Source: Paenibacillus taichungensis
GTDB taxonomy: Bacteria > Bacillota > Bacilli > Paenibacillales > Paenibacillaceae
DNA: 64,000 nucleotides
Direction: 5' to 3'
Assembly: GCF_003287275.1 (NCBI RefSeq)
Contig: NZ_QEVW01000005.1
Span: 372,001-436,000, forward strand
Shown here: piece after piece, positions 44,323 through 53,032 of the stretch
How positions within the stretch are numbered: position 1 is the stretch's first letter
Layout of the letters: every line of letters begins with the position of its first letter
Translations under genes and position numbers: made by a program
Notes under the pieces: generated by a model
What the model saw: the letters and a program-made list of their open reading frames with translations, nothing else
Told to the model about the DNA's origin: nothing
The model's database searches: none

Positions 44323-45954
44323 TTAGAAAATGTATGATTCAAATCGTGAAGCATTCGAAATGGCATTCCATACATCTGCCGTCTCTCCGCCCATATACCA
44401 GTATGCCAATCCCGCAATGTTACGTTCTCCGCTCATCATTACTTTCGCGGATAATGAACGACTGTCCTCTGCCCATATATATCTCGGTGTCCCATTACTG
44501 TTGTAGCCGATGATATATTGGACCAGATCTGCATCCCATCGTCTCACGGAACCTGAAGCTCGCGCACGAGTTCCCTGTTCTGCCAAAGTGATGTCCCATG
44601 AACTGGCTGCCGGATTAACAGAAGACCAATCCCGTGTATATAAAGGCAGGGCGAGAATTGTTTTGGCGCGAACTACCTCAGCGAGCATCGTATCCAGAGC
44701 CCTTTCAACCCAAGGAAGAGATGCCACAGACCCTGCTTGCGGATCGCCGTTCCAGTGCTCTTCATATCCCATCAGTACCATGTAATCCGATACGGCGCCC
44801 AATTGCGCATAATCAAATGCATCGGTCCAGTCTGTCCCCAGGTCGGGTGATACATCCACGGATACAACAGCGCCCAGTGCGTGCAAAGCCGTTGTCAGGG
44901 AAGTAATAAATGCAGTCATTCCTTCACGATCAGCTGGCAGTACGTTTTCGAAATCCACGTTAATGCCATCCAGTTTATATGTTTTCACAAAAGAGGTGAC
45001 CTGTGAGATCACTGAAGCCCGGTTGGCTGAGCTCGATAACATCTGGTGAGTAAGGTCCGGGTTCGAACGATTGCCTAGCAATGGCCATATCTGTCGGTCT
45101 GTAGCAGCTGCCCAGGATAATAGCGACGTGTCCGTAAGATCTGTGACTTTCATGCTGCTATTCAGGAAAAACCAACGGGGAACTAGTGTATTTGCTTCCG
45201 ATTGTTCAATCTGTTTCTTGAACTCAGCTGTAGAGGCGTTATATTGCCATCCTAGCTGAATACCAAGCTGATCCTCGCTTTTCAGCTGATCTGACCAGGT
45301 TTTCTTTTGCAAAATGGCATCCAGCATCACTGCTGCCTCTTCTCTGGTCACTTGGTCATGCGGGCGAAACTTGCCATCACTGCCACGCATCAAACCAAGC
45401 TGATATACAGTCTGCACATAAGGACGCGCCCATTCGGATATCTTAGCTGCATCGTCATACGTGGATGACAGGAGATTCGTTGATTTGGAGGATTGTTTCA
45501 GCATCCTCACCAGCAGTGCAGCCGCTTCTTCCCGCGTAATGGAGGCGTTTGGCTGGAACACGCCCTGACTCTTGCCCTCAAGTATGGAAAGATTGGTCAT
45601 GGCTGCAACGTTACCGTAGTACCAAGCGCTCATGCTAACATCGTTATAAGGATTAATATTGTTTTTAACAGGTTTCAAACCTAGCAGTCTCACAGCAAAT
45701 GTTGCAAATTCAGCACGAGTGACTGCCTTTTTGGGTTCAAACGTATTCTCGGAGGTTCCAGCAGCAATTCCTGCCTTGACGAGATGTGCAATCGCATCCT
45801 TGGCATAACTGGAGGTTGTATCCTTGAACCCCTGCTGTGTCGCTGCTGCCTGAGCTGTGGATTCACCGATGGAGATTGATCCTATCACTAGTACACCGCA
45901 CAAAATAGCATTCCATAGCTTTCGCCGGGTACGTTTGTTTATTCTATTATTCAC
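44323..45954 (-). CDS. Cell-wall-bound GH18 enzyme with three SLH domains
   Basis: A secreted 543-residue protein. A signal peptide (basic start, LCGVLVIGSISI, AQAAA cleavage region) is followed by three S-layer-homology repeats at about residues 40-215 (GFKDTTSSYAKDAIAHLVKAGI; YNDVSMSAWYYGNVAAM; YDDAAKISEWARPYVQTVYQLG), each with an ITREEA/VTRAEF tail that binds pyruvylated wall polymer. The rest is a GH18 barrel with LDGINVDFEN; the acid Glu is about residue 336, followed by SVDVSPDLG and YMVLMGYEEHW. This resembles YaaH/YdhD-type wall N-acetylglucosaminidases more than true chitinases. The start is GTG at 45954; its only ribosome-site candidate (GAGG) lies in the hairpin directly upstream. 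Confidence 0.93.
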   Translation of the reverse strand: MNNRINKRTRRKLWNAILCGVLVIGSISIGESTAQAAATQQGFKDTTSSYAKDAIAHLVKAGIAAGTSENTFEPKKAVTRAEFATFAVRLLGLKPVKNNINPYNDVSMSAWYYGNVAAMTNLSILEGKSQGVFQPNASITREEAAALLVRMLKQSSKSTNLLSSTYDDAAKISEWARPYVQTVYQLGLMRGSDGKFRPHDQVTREEAAVMLDAILQKKTWSDQLKSEDQLGIQLGWQYNASTAEFKKQIEQSEANTLVPRWFFLNSSMKVTDLTDTSLLSWAAATDRQIWPLLGNRSNPDLTHQMLSSSANRASVISQVTSFVKTYKLDGINVDFENVLPADREGMTAFITSLTTALHALGAVVSVDVSPDLGTDWTDAFDYAQLGAVSDYMVLMGYEEHWNGDPQAGSVASLPWVERALDTMLAEVVRAKTILALPLYTRDWSSVNPAASSWDITLAEQGTRARASGSVRRWDADLVQYIIGYNSNGTPRYIWAEDSRSLSAKVMMSGERNIAGLAYWYMGGETADVWNAISNASRFESYIF

Positions 45955-45957
45955 ATC

Positions 45958-46015
45958 AAAAAGCCTCGCTTCATTGGAGTACGATCTACATCATCGTATC
46001 AAATTGAAGCGAGGC
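45958..46015 (-). terminator. Terminator of the nitroreductase gene abutting the SLH-GH18 start
   Basis: GCCTCGCTTCA (45963-45973) pairs with TGAAGCGAGGC (46005-46015), with an inner GTACGAT/ATCGTAT stem; five T follow leftward and end four bases before the GTG. It ends the nitroreductase transcript and also contains the GAGG that would serve the next gene. Confidence 0.82.
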
Positions 46016-46105
46016 CGTATGTGGTTAAATATTGGGAAATTCGATGAACCAGTGCTCCTCAATTTTTTTATGAATCGAGGTCACATTTGGCTTCAAGCGA
46101 AAGTC

Positions 46106-46708
46106 TTACTTGTGTACTTTTACACGTTGTTCAATCGGTTGGAATTCTTTCTCGCCTGGAGTTGATGTTGGTTTGCCGAATGGCATTTGAGCGATCAGTC
46201 TCCAGTTCTCTGGAATGTTCCATTCTTGTTTGACCTTCTCATCAATCAACGGGTTATAGTGCTGCAGGGAAGCGCCCAGACCTTCTTGTTCCAAAGCAGT
46301 CCAGATCACCAGTTGCAACATACCGTTAGATTGGTTCGCCCAGATCGGGAAGTTATCCGCATAAGCTGCAAAATTTTGTTGAAGCTGTGCAATGACATTG
46401 TTGTCTTCGAAGAAGAGTACTGTACCGTATCCACTACGGAATCCGGCCATTTTTTCAGCTGTGGATTTGAAGGCTTCTTCATTTCCTACCACTTCACGCA
46501 AAATTTCTTCCGTGTGATTCCACAGTTTGTCGTGTTGTTCACCGAGCAATACTACGGCACGAGATGTTTGTGAGTTGAATGAAGTCGGAGTGTATTTTAC
46601 CGCTTCTTCCACGATTTCCTGAATTTTAGCATCCGAGATTGTGGATTCCTTACTGATTCCATAATAAGATCTTCTGTTTTTCAACGCTTCAAAGAAAGAT
46701 TTAGACAC
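46106..46708 (-). CDS. Nitroreductase-family protein
   Basis: A 200-residue FMN-dependent nitroreductase-like protein. The N-terminal FMN-contact motif NRRSYYGISKE and the PTSFNSQTSRAVVLLG segment are typical, as is the C-terminal GLGASLQHYNPLIDEKV...MPFGKPTS. Such enzymes reduce quinones and nitro compounds. The start is GTG with GGAGG nine bases upstream. The promoter (TTGACT, 17 bases, TATAGT) overlaps a palindrome that looks like a DUF24/MarR-type operator, so induction by electrophiles or oxidants is likely (inference). Confidence 0.93.
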   Translation of the reverse strand: MSKSFFEALKNRRSYYGISKESTISDAKIQEIVEEAVKYTPTSFNSQTSRAVVLLGEQHDKLWNHTEEILREVVGNEEAFKSTAEKMAGFRSGYGTVLFFEDNNVIAQLQQNFAAYADNFPIWANQSNGMLQLVIWTALEQEGLGASLQHYNPLIDEKVKQEWNIPENWRLIAQMPFGKPTSTPGEKEFQPIEQRVKVHK

Positions 46709-46749
46709 AAATATTCGCCTCCCAAAATGGTATTTCCTAAGTTGCCAAC

Positions 46750-46784
46750 ATAGTAACTATAATATAGTAACATACATTAGTCAA
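46750..46784 (-). promoter_or_regulatory. Nitroreductase promoter with palindromic operator
   Basis: Read leftward, TTGACT (46779-46784) and TATAGT (46756-46761) are 17 bases apart. The -10 lies in the palindrome ACTATA-A-TATAGT (46756-46768) and in two ATAGTAAC direct repeats 14 bases apart. DUF24 regulators such as HypR and CatR of B. subtilis use similar GTAAC-rich sites (from memory). Confidence 0.65.
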
Positions 46785-46848
46785 CAAACTATTTTATACT
46801 CACTTAGTGTACATTTATTCGTTTCACATAGCTATTGCATGATTCTGA

Positions 46849-47094
46849 TCACTTGGACTCGCGGTAATCTGCTCGATATTTCTCTTCCGATGACGAATTG
46901 CTCTTGGTTTGATCCTTATTCTTCTCTTCCTGCTTTTCCATATTCAGATCTTCCATCGGAATGGGGTCCACCGTCTGCTCTTCTTCATGCCGGTCAAGCA
47001 AACTTTCCTGCTCTGTTGGATACTGCTCTGGATTATCATGGGAACGATCCTTATGTGTTTCCTTGTTATTTTGATCCGGTGTGCGCTCTTTCAT
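46849..47094 (-). CDS. Small hydrophilic protein
   Basis: An 81-residue protein of Glu, Lys, Asp, Asn and Gln with no hydrophobic core, so probably disordered. The ATG at 47094 follows GGAGGAGG by eight bases; an upstream ATG at 47118 has a weaker site. Function unknown. It lies upstream of the nitroreductase on the same strand, with that gene's own promoter between. Confidence 0.7.
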   Translation of the reverse strand: MKERTPDQNNKETHKDRSHDNPEQYPTEQESLLDRHEEEQTVDPIPMEDLNMEKQEEKNKDQTKSNSSSEEKYRADYRESK

Positions 47095-47208
47095 TCGTGA
47101 TTCCTCCTCCGTTTTCATTTACCCTTCTTTTACCTTTTCTGTCTGACTTCTAAACACGGAGCAAATATGAGATGAACGTGACAGGGGCATCTATGTCTGA
47201 GTCAAATA

Positions 47209-47243
47209 GAAAAAAAGCCAACCAGAACGGACGGGTTGACTTC
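47209..47243 (-). terminator. Terminator of the thioesterase gene
   Basis: Read leftward, AGTCAACCC pairs with GGTTGGCT (one mismatch), then seven T. Confidence 0.83.
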
Positions 47244-47266
47244 ATCTACTTGTATTCAGTTCCATT

Positions 47267-48037
47267 TTATTGATCACCGGGCGAAGCAATGAAATCTCCG
47301 AGAGTCAATTTGGCTTCAAAAATGATACTCTCATTCTCTTCATCCAATCTTCCTCGGACCCACACAGCCCCCTCAGTAACCTCTGAACGCTCAACAATCA
47401 TTTGCTCCTGCATACGAATCTCACGATGATATGAAATTTGCAGACGGATCATACCTGAAGCCAGTTCATCCAGTGTTAATGCATCACAACATATGTCTGC
47501 ATACCGGGCGTTGTTCATATGACCATTACTATCTGTGCTGCTGTATTGTACAGTTAGACGATATTTTTCCTGCAAGCTGAGTTCAGAGGGGACCGTCACT
47601 TTAGCAGGGGCTTCACCTAAGGATAAATCGGGATGCGATTTCACTTCAAAAGGCAAAGCTGATGGTCTGACGACTCTGCGTCTCTTTAGATCGACCAACG
47701 CCCAAGCTGTGCGAGCCTCAGACAGATGTGTCCCCTCTCGATCTGTGAGGATATAATCCCTTAACCATGTCACACCTTTATTTTCTTTATGCCATGTCTG
47801 CAAGGATACCTCTTCTTCCAATCGGGCTGGGCGTATGATCGTGACATCTGTCGTTAATAGCATCCAGCCCAATCCCTGATCCAGCATCTGCGATACGGTA
47901 ACTCCCATGCCTGCTAAATCGCGGTCTGCTGCCAGCTGCATATGTTCCAGTAAAGCAGATGCACGACATTGTGATCTGTAATCGGCATCGGCTGATCCAA
48001 TTTGGTAATCAAGCTTGAATGGTTGTTCAGATTGCAT
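47267..48037 (-). CDS. Acyl-ACP thioesterase (FatA-like)
   Basis: A 256-residue double hot-dog protein. The first half has DADYRSQCRASALLEHMQLAADRDL and GLGWMLLTTDVTIIRPARLEEEV; the second repeats the fold with YSSTDSNGHMNNARYADICCDAL, which carries the D...N.H.N.R active-site pattern of acyl-ACP thioesterases. It would release free fatty acids from acyl-carrier protein. AGGAGG precedes the ATG. The AraC-family gene upstream is on the same strand, 54 bases away, so the two may be one unit. Confidence 0.91.
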   Translation of the reverse strand: MQSEQPFKLDYQIGSADADYRSQCRASALLEHMQLAADRDLAGMGVTVSQMLDQGLGWMLLTTDVTIIRPARLEEEVSLQTWHKENKGVTWLRDYILTDREGTHLSEARTAWALVDLKRRRVVRPSALPFEVKSHPDLSLGEAPAKVTVPSELSLQEKYRLTVQYSSTDSNGHMNNARYADICCDALTLDELASGMIRLQISYHREIRMQEQMIVERSEVTEGAVWVRGRLDEENESIIFEAKLTLGDFIASPGDQ

Positions 48038-48091
48038 TCAGTAACCTCCTCAGGCTGTGTAGCATGTAAAATCTTGATCCGCAACACTACA

Positions 48092-48952
48092 TTAATCAAA
48101 CGATCGATGTAATCGACTGCGGTACAAATCAGGTGCACACCCTACACTTTGTTTGAACATTCGACTGAAATGGGATAAACGTTTGAACCCGGCCAGTCGG
48201 CTGGCCTCTGTCACACTGATATCCGGCTGGAACTGAAATAGCAGTTTAGCCTGATTAATGCGGCGGTCATACACATATTTAAATATGGTACTGCCCGTCA
48301 TTTCTTTAAACAATCCTGCCAAGTAAGGCTTGGACAGATGAAGCTCACTTGCCAGATCATCCAGACCAATGTCCTCCATATAATGGGTTTCGACATAACC
48401 AATGATATGCTGTACATGCCGCTCCTTCTCGGAAGAGGGAAGGTGGTCCTCGACCCTCCCTCGGCAGATTCCAGCTATAACATACAGCAGGTCACATAAA
48501 CGAACGTTCATGCGTTCCTCTTTGAAATCCCCCGGATTCACCGTAAGCTGATGCAGACTCAACAGCAAAGCTTCGAATTCGGAGCGAATACTGCCTGTCA
48601 GATTGATCCGGCAGTTTCTTAGTTCTTCGAACGGCTTTAGGACTTCGCTCACCCGATCCGGGTGCAGACTGCTGCGGATGGCCGAGGGATCGAAGTGCAG
48701 CGTCGTTCGCACATACGGTCTGCCTGGCATGGGATGTGGCCGATGAAGGGTCATGCCATGCATCAGGACCAGATCACCCGGTTCAAGGTTATAGACTCGA
48801 TCCCCAATCAGATAGGTGCATTCGCCATCATGAAAATAGTACACCTCATATTGCGGATGCGAATGAAATCCGTCCGATGCTCCAGGGTCGTACGTGCTGG
48901 TGGAGCGATAGCTATATTCCAGTGGGCCACTAAATTGCATTACACTTGGCAC
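48092..48952 (-). CDS. AraC-family regulator with cupin sensor
   Basis: A 286-residue regulator. The cupin part reads HSHPQYEVYYFHDGECTYLIGDRVYNLEPGDLVLMHG; the C-terminal helix-turn-helix pair is IGLDDLASELHLSKPYLAGLFKEMTGSTIFKYVYDRRI and ISVTEASRLAGFKRLSHFSRMFKQSVGCAPDLYR (each shown in part). The start is GTG at 48952, which is eight bases after AGGAGGT; an in-frame ATG 39 bases earlier has no site. Its target is unknown; the thioesterase follows on the same strand. Confidence 0.92.
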   Translation of the reverse strand: MPSVMQFSGPLEYSYRSTSTYDPGASDGFHSHPQYEVYYFHDGECTYLIGDRVYNLEPGDLVLMHGMTLHRPHPMPGRPYVRTTLHFDPSAIRSSLHPDRVSEVLKPFEELRNCRINLTGSIRSEFEALLLSLHQLTVNPGDFKEERMNVRLCDLLYVIAGICRGRVEDHLPSSEKERHVQHIIGYVETHYMEDIGLDDLASELHLSKPYLAGLFKEMTGSTIFKYVYDRRINQAKLLFQFQPDISVTEASRLAGFKRLSHFSRMFKQSVGCAPDLYRSRLHRSFD

Positions 48953-49045
48953 GTTCAAGTACCTCCTGTTCTGGAGAGGGTTTCTTACCATTTTACCCGT
49001 TTCACATCATGTCGGATAGTATTGGACGGACTTTTGAAATATAGA

Positions 49046-49093
49046 AGGCCATGCACATATCCGTTTGTTTGCACGGTAAGTGTCATGGCCTTT
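49046..49093 (-). terminator. Possible terminator of the second thiol peroxidase gene
   Basis: AAGGCCATG and CATGGCCTT pair across a 29-base loop. The leftward T tract is weak, while a TTTT tract is present on the other side. Confidence 0.5.
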
Positions 49094-49112
49094 TGGGATT
49101 GTGAAAGATAAC

Positions 49113-49661
49113 TTACAGTAGCTGTTCAATACTCGCCTGGATCTCGTCAATCGAGTCAACAGGTTCAAAACGTTTAACCACATGCCCTTCGGCATCAATC
49201 AGAAACTTCGTGAAGTTCCATTTAATTGCATCCCCATGCAACCATTCCGGTGCTTTGTCCGCAACCATCAGCTTCAGCAGTTTCGCTTGCACATCTGACT
49301 CATCAAAACCTGCAAACGGTCCCGATTTTTTCAAAAAGTCATACAGTGGATGCGCTGCTTCTCCATTGACATCCATCTTGGAGAACATGGGGAATTTCAC
49401 GCCATAGTTAATCTGACAAAAGGACTCCGCTTCTTCACTGCTTCCCGGCTCTTGCTCTGCAAACTGATTACAAGGAAAACCAATGATCTGAAGTCCTTGC
49501 TCTTTATATCGGTCATAAAGCTTCTGCATGTCGTCGAACTGATGCGTGTACTTACACTTGCTCGCTGTATTCACGATCAGTACAGGTTTTCCTTCGTATT
49601 GATAGAGCGGGAAACGTTCTCCACTCGTTTTGGTTACGCTAAAATCATAGATGGTTGGCAT
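49113..49661 (-). CDS. bsaA: Glutathione-peroxidase-family thiol peroxidase (BsaA-like)
   Basis: A 182-residue GPx homologue with the canonical motifs NTASKC (peroxidatic C36), GFPCNQF (C64, Q66) and KWNFTKFL (W148/N149). It reduces hydroperoxides, most likely with thioredoxin. It is the standard copy; the paralogue at 8338-8892 has Asp in place of Asn in the second motif. GAGGTG precedes the ATG by ten bases. Single gene; downstream of it the sequence changes to the AT-richer accessory stretch in the other direction. Confidence 0.94.
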   Translation of the reverse strand: MPTIYDFSVTKTSGERFPLYQYEGKPVLIVNTASKCKYTHQFDDMQKLYDRYKEQGLQIIGFPCNQFAEQEPGSSEEAESFCQINYGVKFPMFSKMDVNGEAAHPLYDFLKKSGPFAGFDESDVQAKLLKLMVADKAPEWLHGDAIKWNFTKFLIDAEGHVVKRFEPVDSIDEIQASIEQLL

Positions 49662-49833
49662 GATATGGGTGCACCTCGCGATGTTATGTAGTTATACAGA
49701 CTCATATGAATTTCTATTATATACGAAATAGAAGATTCTGTATCGTAAAAAAGAGCCTATAACTACCATAGCGTTACAAGTACATCCATCTCGTTATCGA
49801 ATTGATATCGTTCATCCCAAATTTTAAAATTAA

Positions 49834-50661
49834 TCAACTCAACATCCGTTCCAACACTTTCGCAACTCCGTCAGAATCATTCGTATCAGTGATCTCTTTC
49901 GAGAGAATCTTCAACTCTTCAATTGCATTACCCATGGCTACCGACCAGCCACATATTTCAAATAGCCCGATATCATTAAAATCATCACCAAAAACCATTA
50001 CATCTTCAACTTTTATTTTCATTGCCTTACATAAAATTCTCAATGCATTTTCTTTGGAGGCTTTGATTGATGAGATTTGAACAAGATTACCATCGTCTGT
50101 AACCAAAACATTTAATCTGGATGCAAACTTCTCTTTGAGAAAATCTATATCCTTGAATCCCGTAAAAAGTACTTTTGTTGCAGCAATACCTTTGAGCTCT
50201 TCTAATGATTTTATCGTTGGGTTTTCTTTAACTCTCATAAGCGTTTTATAATCATATTCTTTTAAACTAATCCATTGATCCTCCACTTCAAGGCTTAAAC
50301 CCAGTTCATTGTTAATTTCCATGCCATAATTTATTAATTCAGCAGTGATTGCAGGATTTATGTGTTCATATTGTTGAATACCAGTGTAATTGCAGTGGAT
50401 ATAGGCTCCATTGTAATATATAAAAGAACCGCTATGAAGCAGCTCCTCAGGTAAAAGCAACCTTACTGCTCTTGGTGGACGTGCTGTAGCATAGATAAAT
50501 CTGATCCCTTGTTTAGAGCATGTCACCATTGCCTCATAATTCCGTTTCGAAATTTGTTTATCTGTGTTGAGTAATGTTCCATCCAAATCTAACACTACTA
50601 TTGGATATTGTATAGAAATCCCCCCTATGCTACTCAAGTTCACTCTAAACTTTCGTTGCAT
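49834..50661 (-). CDS. HAD-superfamily phosphatase (Cof type)
   Basis: A cytoplasmic sugar-phosphate or nucleotide phosphatase of the HAD-IIB class. Motif I is VVLDLDGTLLN, motif II lies in IRFIYATARPP, and motif IV is VMVFGDDFNDIGLFEICGWSVAMGNA. The start is uncertain. The ATG at 50661 lies in the previous gene and has no ribosome site, while AGGGGGG at about 50618-50625 is followed six bases later by an ATA codon that would give a protein starting QYPIVVLDLDG, the usual beginning for this family. The gene overlaps the end of the DUF6886 gene upstream, so they may be co-transcribed. Confidence 0.88.
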   Translation of the reverse strand: MQRKFRVNLSSIGGISIQYPIVVLDLDGTLLNTDKQISKRNYEAMVTCSKQGIRFIYATARPPRAVRLLLPEELLHSGSFIYYNGAYIHCNYTGIQQYEHINPAITAELINYGMEINNELGLSLEVEDQWISLKEYDYKTLMRVKENPTIKSLEELKGIAATKVLFTGFKDIDFLKEKFASRLNVLVTDDGNLVQISSIKASKENALRILCKAMKIKVEDVMVFGDDFNDIGLFEICGWSVAMGNAIEELKILSKEITDTNDSDGVAKVLERMLS

Positions 50662-51157
50662 TATTGAATCGATGTATTCCAAATTCTTTGAAATCCGATG
50701 TAAGTATCGCCTCTCTCAGTGGGTACAGATTTGGAGTAAATCTGAGTTCAATTCCTTTCTTAAATAATCTCTCCATTAAACCATCCATGCGGTCTATATG
50801 TAGAGGCTTATTAACCTGATAAGAAATGTAGTATCCCGCCGTTGGATCAAAAAGTTCAAAAGTCGTGTCATCGAATTGGTACCTGTACAGGGTCTGATTC
50901 ATAATACTCGGATACCATGAACTTTCAACCGTAACGATGATATCAGCATCAGAATGCTTGAAAAACTTCTCCCTATTCTCATCACTTAAAGTGTCAGTCT
51001 TTTTACAGATGATTCTAGGGCAATCTCTTGGAAAGTAATATGAATATTCATGCTCTTCATCAATAGCCCACACCACTGCTGGAAATTCAGCTCTGTTTTG
51101 TTGCTCTCTTGGAATAAAAACATGGATATCTGAAACCTCGCTAAAATGATAAAGCAT
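50645..51157 (-). CDS. DUF6886-like protein
   Basis: A 170-residue protein. The pattern MLYHFSEVSDIHVFIPR...FPAVVWAIDEEHEYSYYFPRDCPRI is one I associate with the DUF6886 family of Firmicutes (recognised from memory). Enzymatic role unknown; the fold may be ADP-ribosyl-transferase-like, but I see no proof. GAGGTG precedes the ATG. Its end overlaps the frame of the HAD phosphatase gene. Confidence 0.78.
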   Translation of the reverse strand: MLYHFSEVSDIHVFIPREQQNRAEFPAVVWAIDEEHEYSYYFPRDCPRIICKKTDTLSDENREKFFKHSDADIIVTVESSWYPSIMNQTLYRYQFDDTTFELFDPTAGYYISYQVNKPLHIDRMDGLMERLFKKGIELRFTPNLYPLREAILTSDFKEFGIHRFNNATKV

Positions 51158-51207
51158 TCAAGCACCTCACATCATTTAGTGATTCTTAAGCCTCGGAAAA
51201 AATGCTT

Positions 51208-51708
51208 TTACATTCCAACAGCGCTCCACTTCCCGTCACATAAAACGACAGAGGTTTCAATTTGTCTTTCAGGAACGTTCCAGTATCGAGTTAATAACTG
51301 CTTCTTCTCATCCGAAGAAACTAGTGTAAAACCATTTTTTAAATAGAATTTTATAGCCCATTCTGCTGAATCCCAGGTTCCTATTAATATCGGTTTGTCG
51401 GTTGATGCCACCAGATGAGCCAACAGTTTTGTGCCTATCCCGCTCCCTCGTTGGTGAGTTCTTACATATGCGTGCCTGATTAAAGCAACATCACCTTTAT
51501 CCTGAATTCCCATAACGCCCCATAATCTATTATTTTCTTCAAAGCCCCAGAATACGACGCCATCACGGATTTCCTGATTCAATTCTTGCAATGGCATATA
51601 GGGTTCATGATAGCGATCCTCTGGAATTACACCCTGGTATGCCTTTGCTGCATCATTAATGATCTCAACCATTGCATCTGCGTCCACGCTGTTGCACAAT
51701 CTGATCAT
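51208..51708 (-). CDS. GNAT-family N-acetyltransferase
   Basis: A 166-residue acetyl-CoA-dependent acetyltransferase. The CoA loop is RTHQRGSGIGTKLLAHL and the fold ends WAIKFYLKNGFTLVS. Substrate unknown. GGAGG stands eight bases before the ATG. One of seven GNAT genes in the last 13 kb. Confidence 0.92.
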   Translation of the reverse strand: MIRLCNSVDADAMVEIINDAAKAYQGVIPEDRYHEPYMPLQELNQEIRDGVVFWGFEENNRLWGVMGIQDKGDVALIRHAYVRTHQRGSGIGTKLLAHLVASTDKPILIGTWDSAEWAIKFYLKNGFTLVSSDEKKQLLTRYWNVPERQIETSVVLCDGKWSAVGM

Positions 51709-51746
51709 GGCATAAGCCTCCTGAAGGTTATAGTCTATTCATTGAA

Positions 51747-52382
51747 CTATCTTAATGGATATACCAATTCAATAGGTTCATTGATCAATTCCTCTTTGAA
51801 AATATAATTATGATCTGCTCCCACAACACATAGAATTTTCTTTCCCGGATTCGAATGATACGTGTTCTTCACACGTTGAATCATGATCTGATTTCGTACA
51901 ATCCATCTAAAGTTATTTGCTTTTGGATTAATCTGATCCAACCATTCATATTTTTGTTTGGTCATGTTATCAAACGCATCCGAGTTAAAGGGAATCGATC
52001 CAACGTCATGTGTATTCATTTGTTTAGCAAACCATTCATCATCGATCTTCTCGAATGCTTTACGCTGTTCTTCTGAGAAGCCATTAAATGGATCAAAATC
52101 ATTCCAGACATCTAACTCAAACCAGTCAATAGGCACAAACTCTATATTCCGTTCTTCACATAATGGAAAGATAAGCTCCCAATACTCACTAGCTGGCTCC
52201 CCCCAATATCCCTTATCCTGTTTATCCTTGATATACTTCTTCCAACTTAGGGGATGCACTTCACCGCAGATGATATCCGGGTTGAATTCTGTAATCAAAT
52301 CCTCATACAGGGTAAGTGAACTATTATATTTGTCTCTTAATTCTTGGTTATGAATTGTCCCCAAGATTCCAACGACCGTCAT
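51747..52382 (-). CDS. Hypothetical protein, TraB/ChaN-like motifs
   Basis: A 211-residue soluble protein. Three short patches recall the TIKI/TraB/erythromycin-esterase-like superfamily: GILGTIHNQEL near the start, IICGEVHPLSW with Glu and His, and CVVGADHNYIF near the end. The match is by eye only, so the family is tentative; a metal-dependent hydrolase is possible. AAAGGAG precedes the ATG. Single gene between two GNAT genes. Confidence 0.65.
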   Translation of the reverse strand: MTVVGILGTIHNQELRDKYNSSLTLYEDLITEFNPDIICGEVHPLSWKKYIKDKQDKGYWGEPASEYWELIFPLCEERNIEFVPIDWFELDVWNDFDPFNGFSEEQRKAFEKIDDEWFAKQMNTHDVGSIPFNSDAFDNMTKQKYEWLDQINPKANNFRWIVRNQIMIQRVKNTYHSNPGKKILCVVGADHNYIFKEELINEPIELVYPLR

Positions 52383-52435
52383 TTCATTTCTCCTTTGTAG
52401 ATGTTATATAATGATTTTGAAATTCCTATGTAAGT

Positions 52436-52879
52436 CTATAATCTTTTCTTCAAGAAATACTGAATAATTCCTTCCGGGTATTCATCTATCATTCCAAACA
52501 CTTCATAACCCATCTTCTTGTAAAAATCAGGAGACTGATAAGAAAATGTACTTGTATGTGAAAGTTTGCAGCCCTCACTAACAGCAATACGCTCTGCTTG
52601 CATGATTAATGATTTCCCATACCCATTTTCTCTGTATTCTTCATCAATCCAAAAGTTATCAATATATAAAGTATAGCAATACGTAGCACAGAAGATCCCA
52701 CCAACTGCTTTGCCTGTCTTATCCCTTAGAAACAAATTGATGCTTTTGCCAGGTTTCTTTAACAGACCATTTGTTTCTCTTAGATTGTATTGATAAAGAT
52801 TACTACAGACAGCATGGTAATCCTCCTCATGATCTTCAAATACAATTTTCAATTCATCGTTAACAGTAGGGTTATTCAT
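52436..52879 (-). CDS. GNAT-family N-acetyltransferase
   Basis: A 147-residue GNAT with the CoA loop IDEEYRENGYGKSLIMQAE and a C-terminal PDFYKKMGYEVFG. The ATG at 52879 is preceded by GAGGA eight bases upstream; the frame also has a GTG at 52894 without a good site. Substrate unknown. Confidence 0.9.
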   Translation of the reverse strand: MNNPTVNDELKIVFEDHEEDYHAVCSNLYQYNLRETNGLLKKPGKSINLFLRDKTGKAVGGIFCATYCYTLYIDNFWIDEEYRENGYGKSLIMQAERIAVSEGCKLSHTSTFSYQSPDFYKKMGYEVFGMIDEYPEGIIQYFLKKRL

Positions 52880-52988
52880 TTTATAGATCCTCACGATTTC
52901 ATAGTATTTGTCTATGATTACATGTTAACAATGTTCAACCTCTTTTTCCAATGATTTCTGAATACCCTTGAGGAATGAAAGCTCAAGC

Positions 52989-53020
52989 AAAAAAAGGCCG
53001 CCTTTGCAGGCAGCCCTTTA
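52989..53020 (-). terminator. Terminator of the fusB-like gene
   Basis: Read leftward, AAAGGGCTGCC pairs with GGCGGCCTTT across TGCAAA, followed by a seven-T tract, 13 bases after the stop. Confidence 0.9.
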
Positions 53021-53032
53021 CTTAATATAAGC

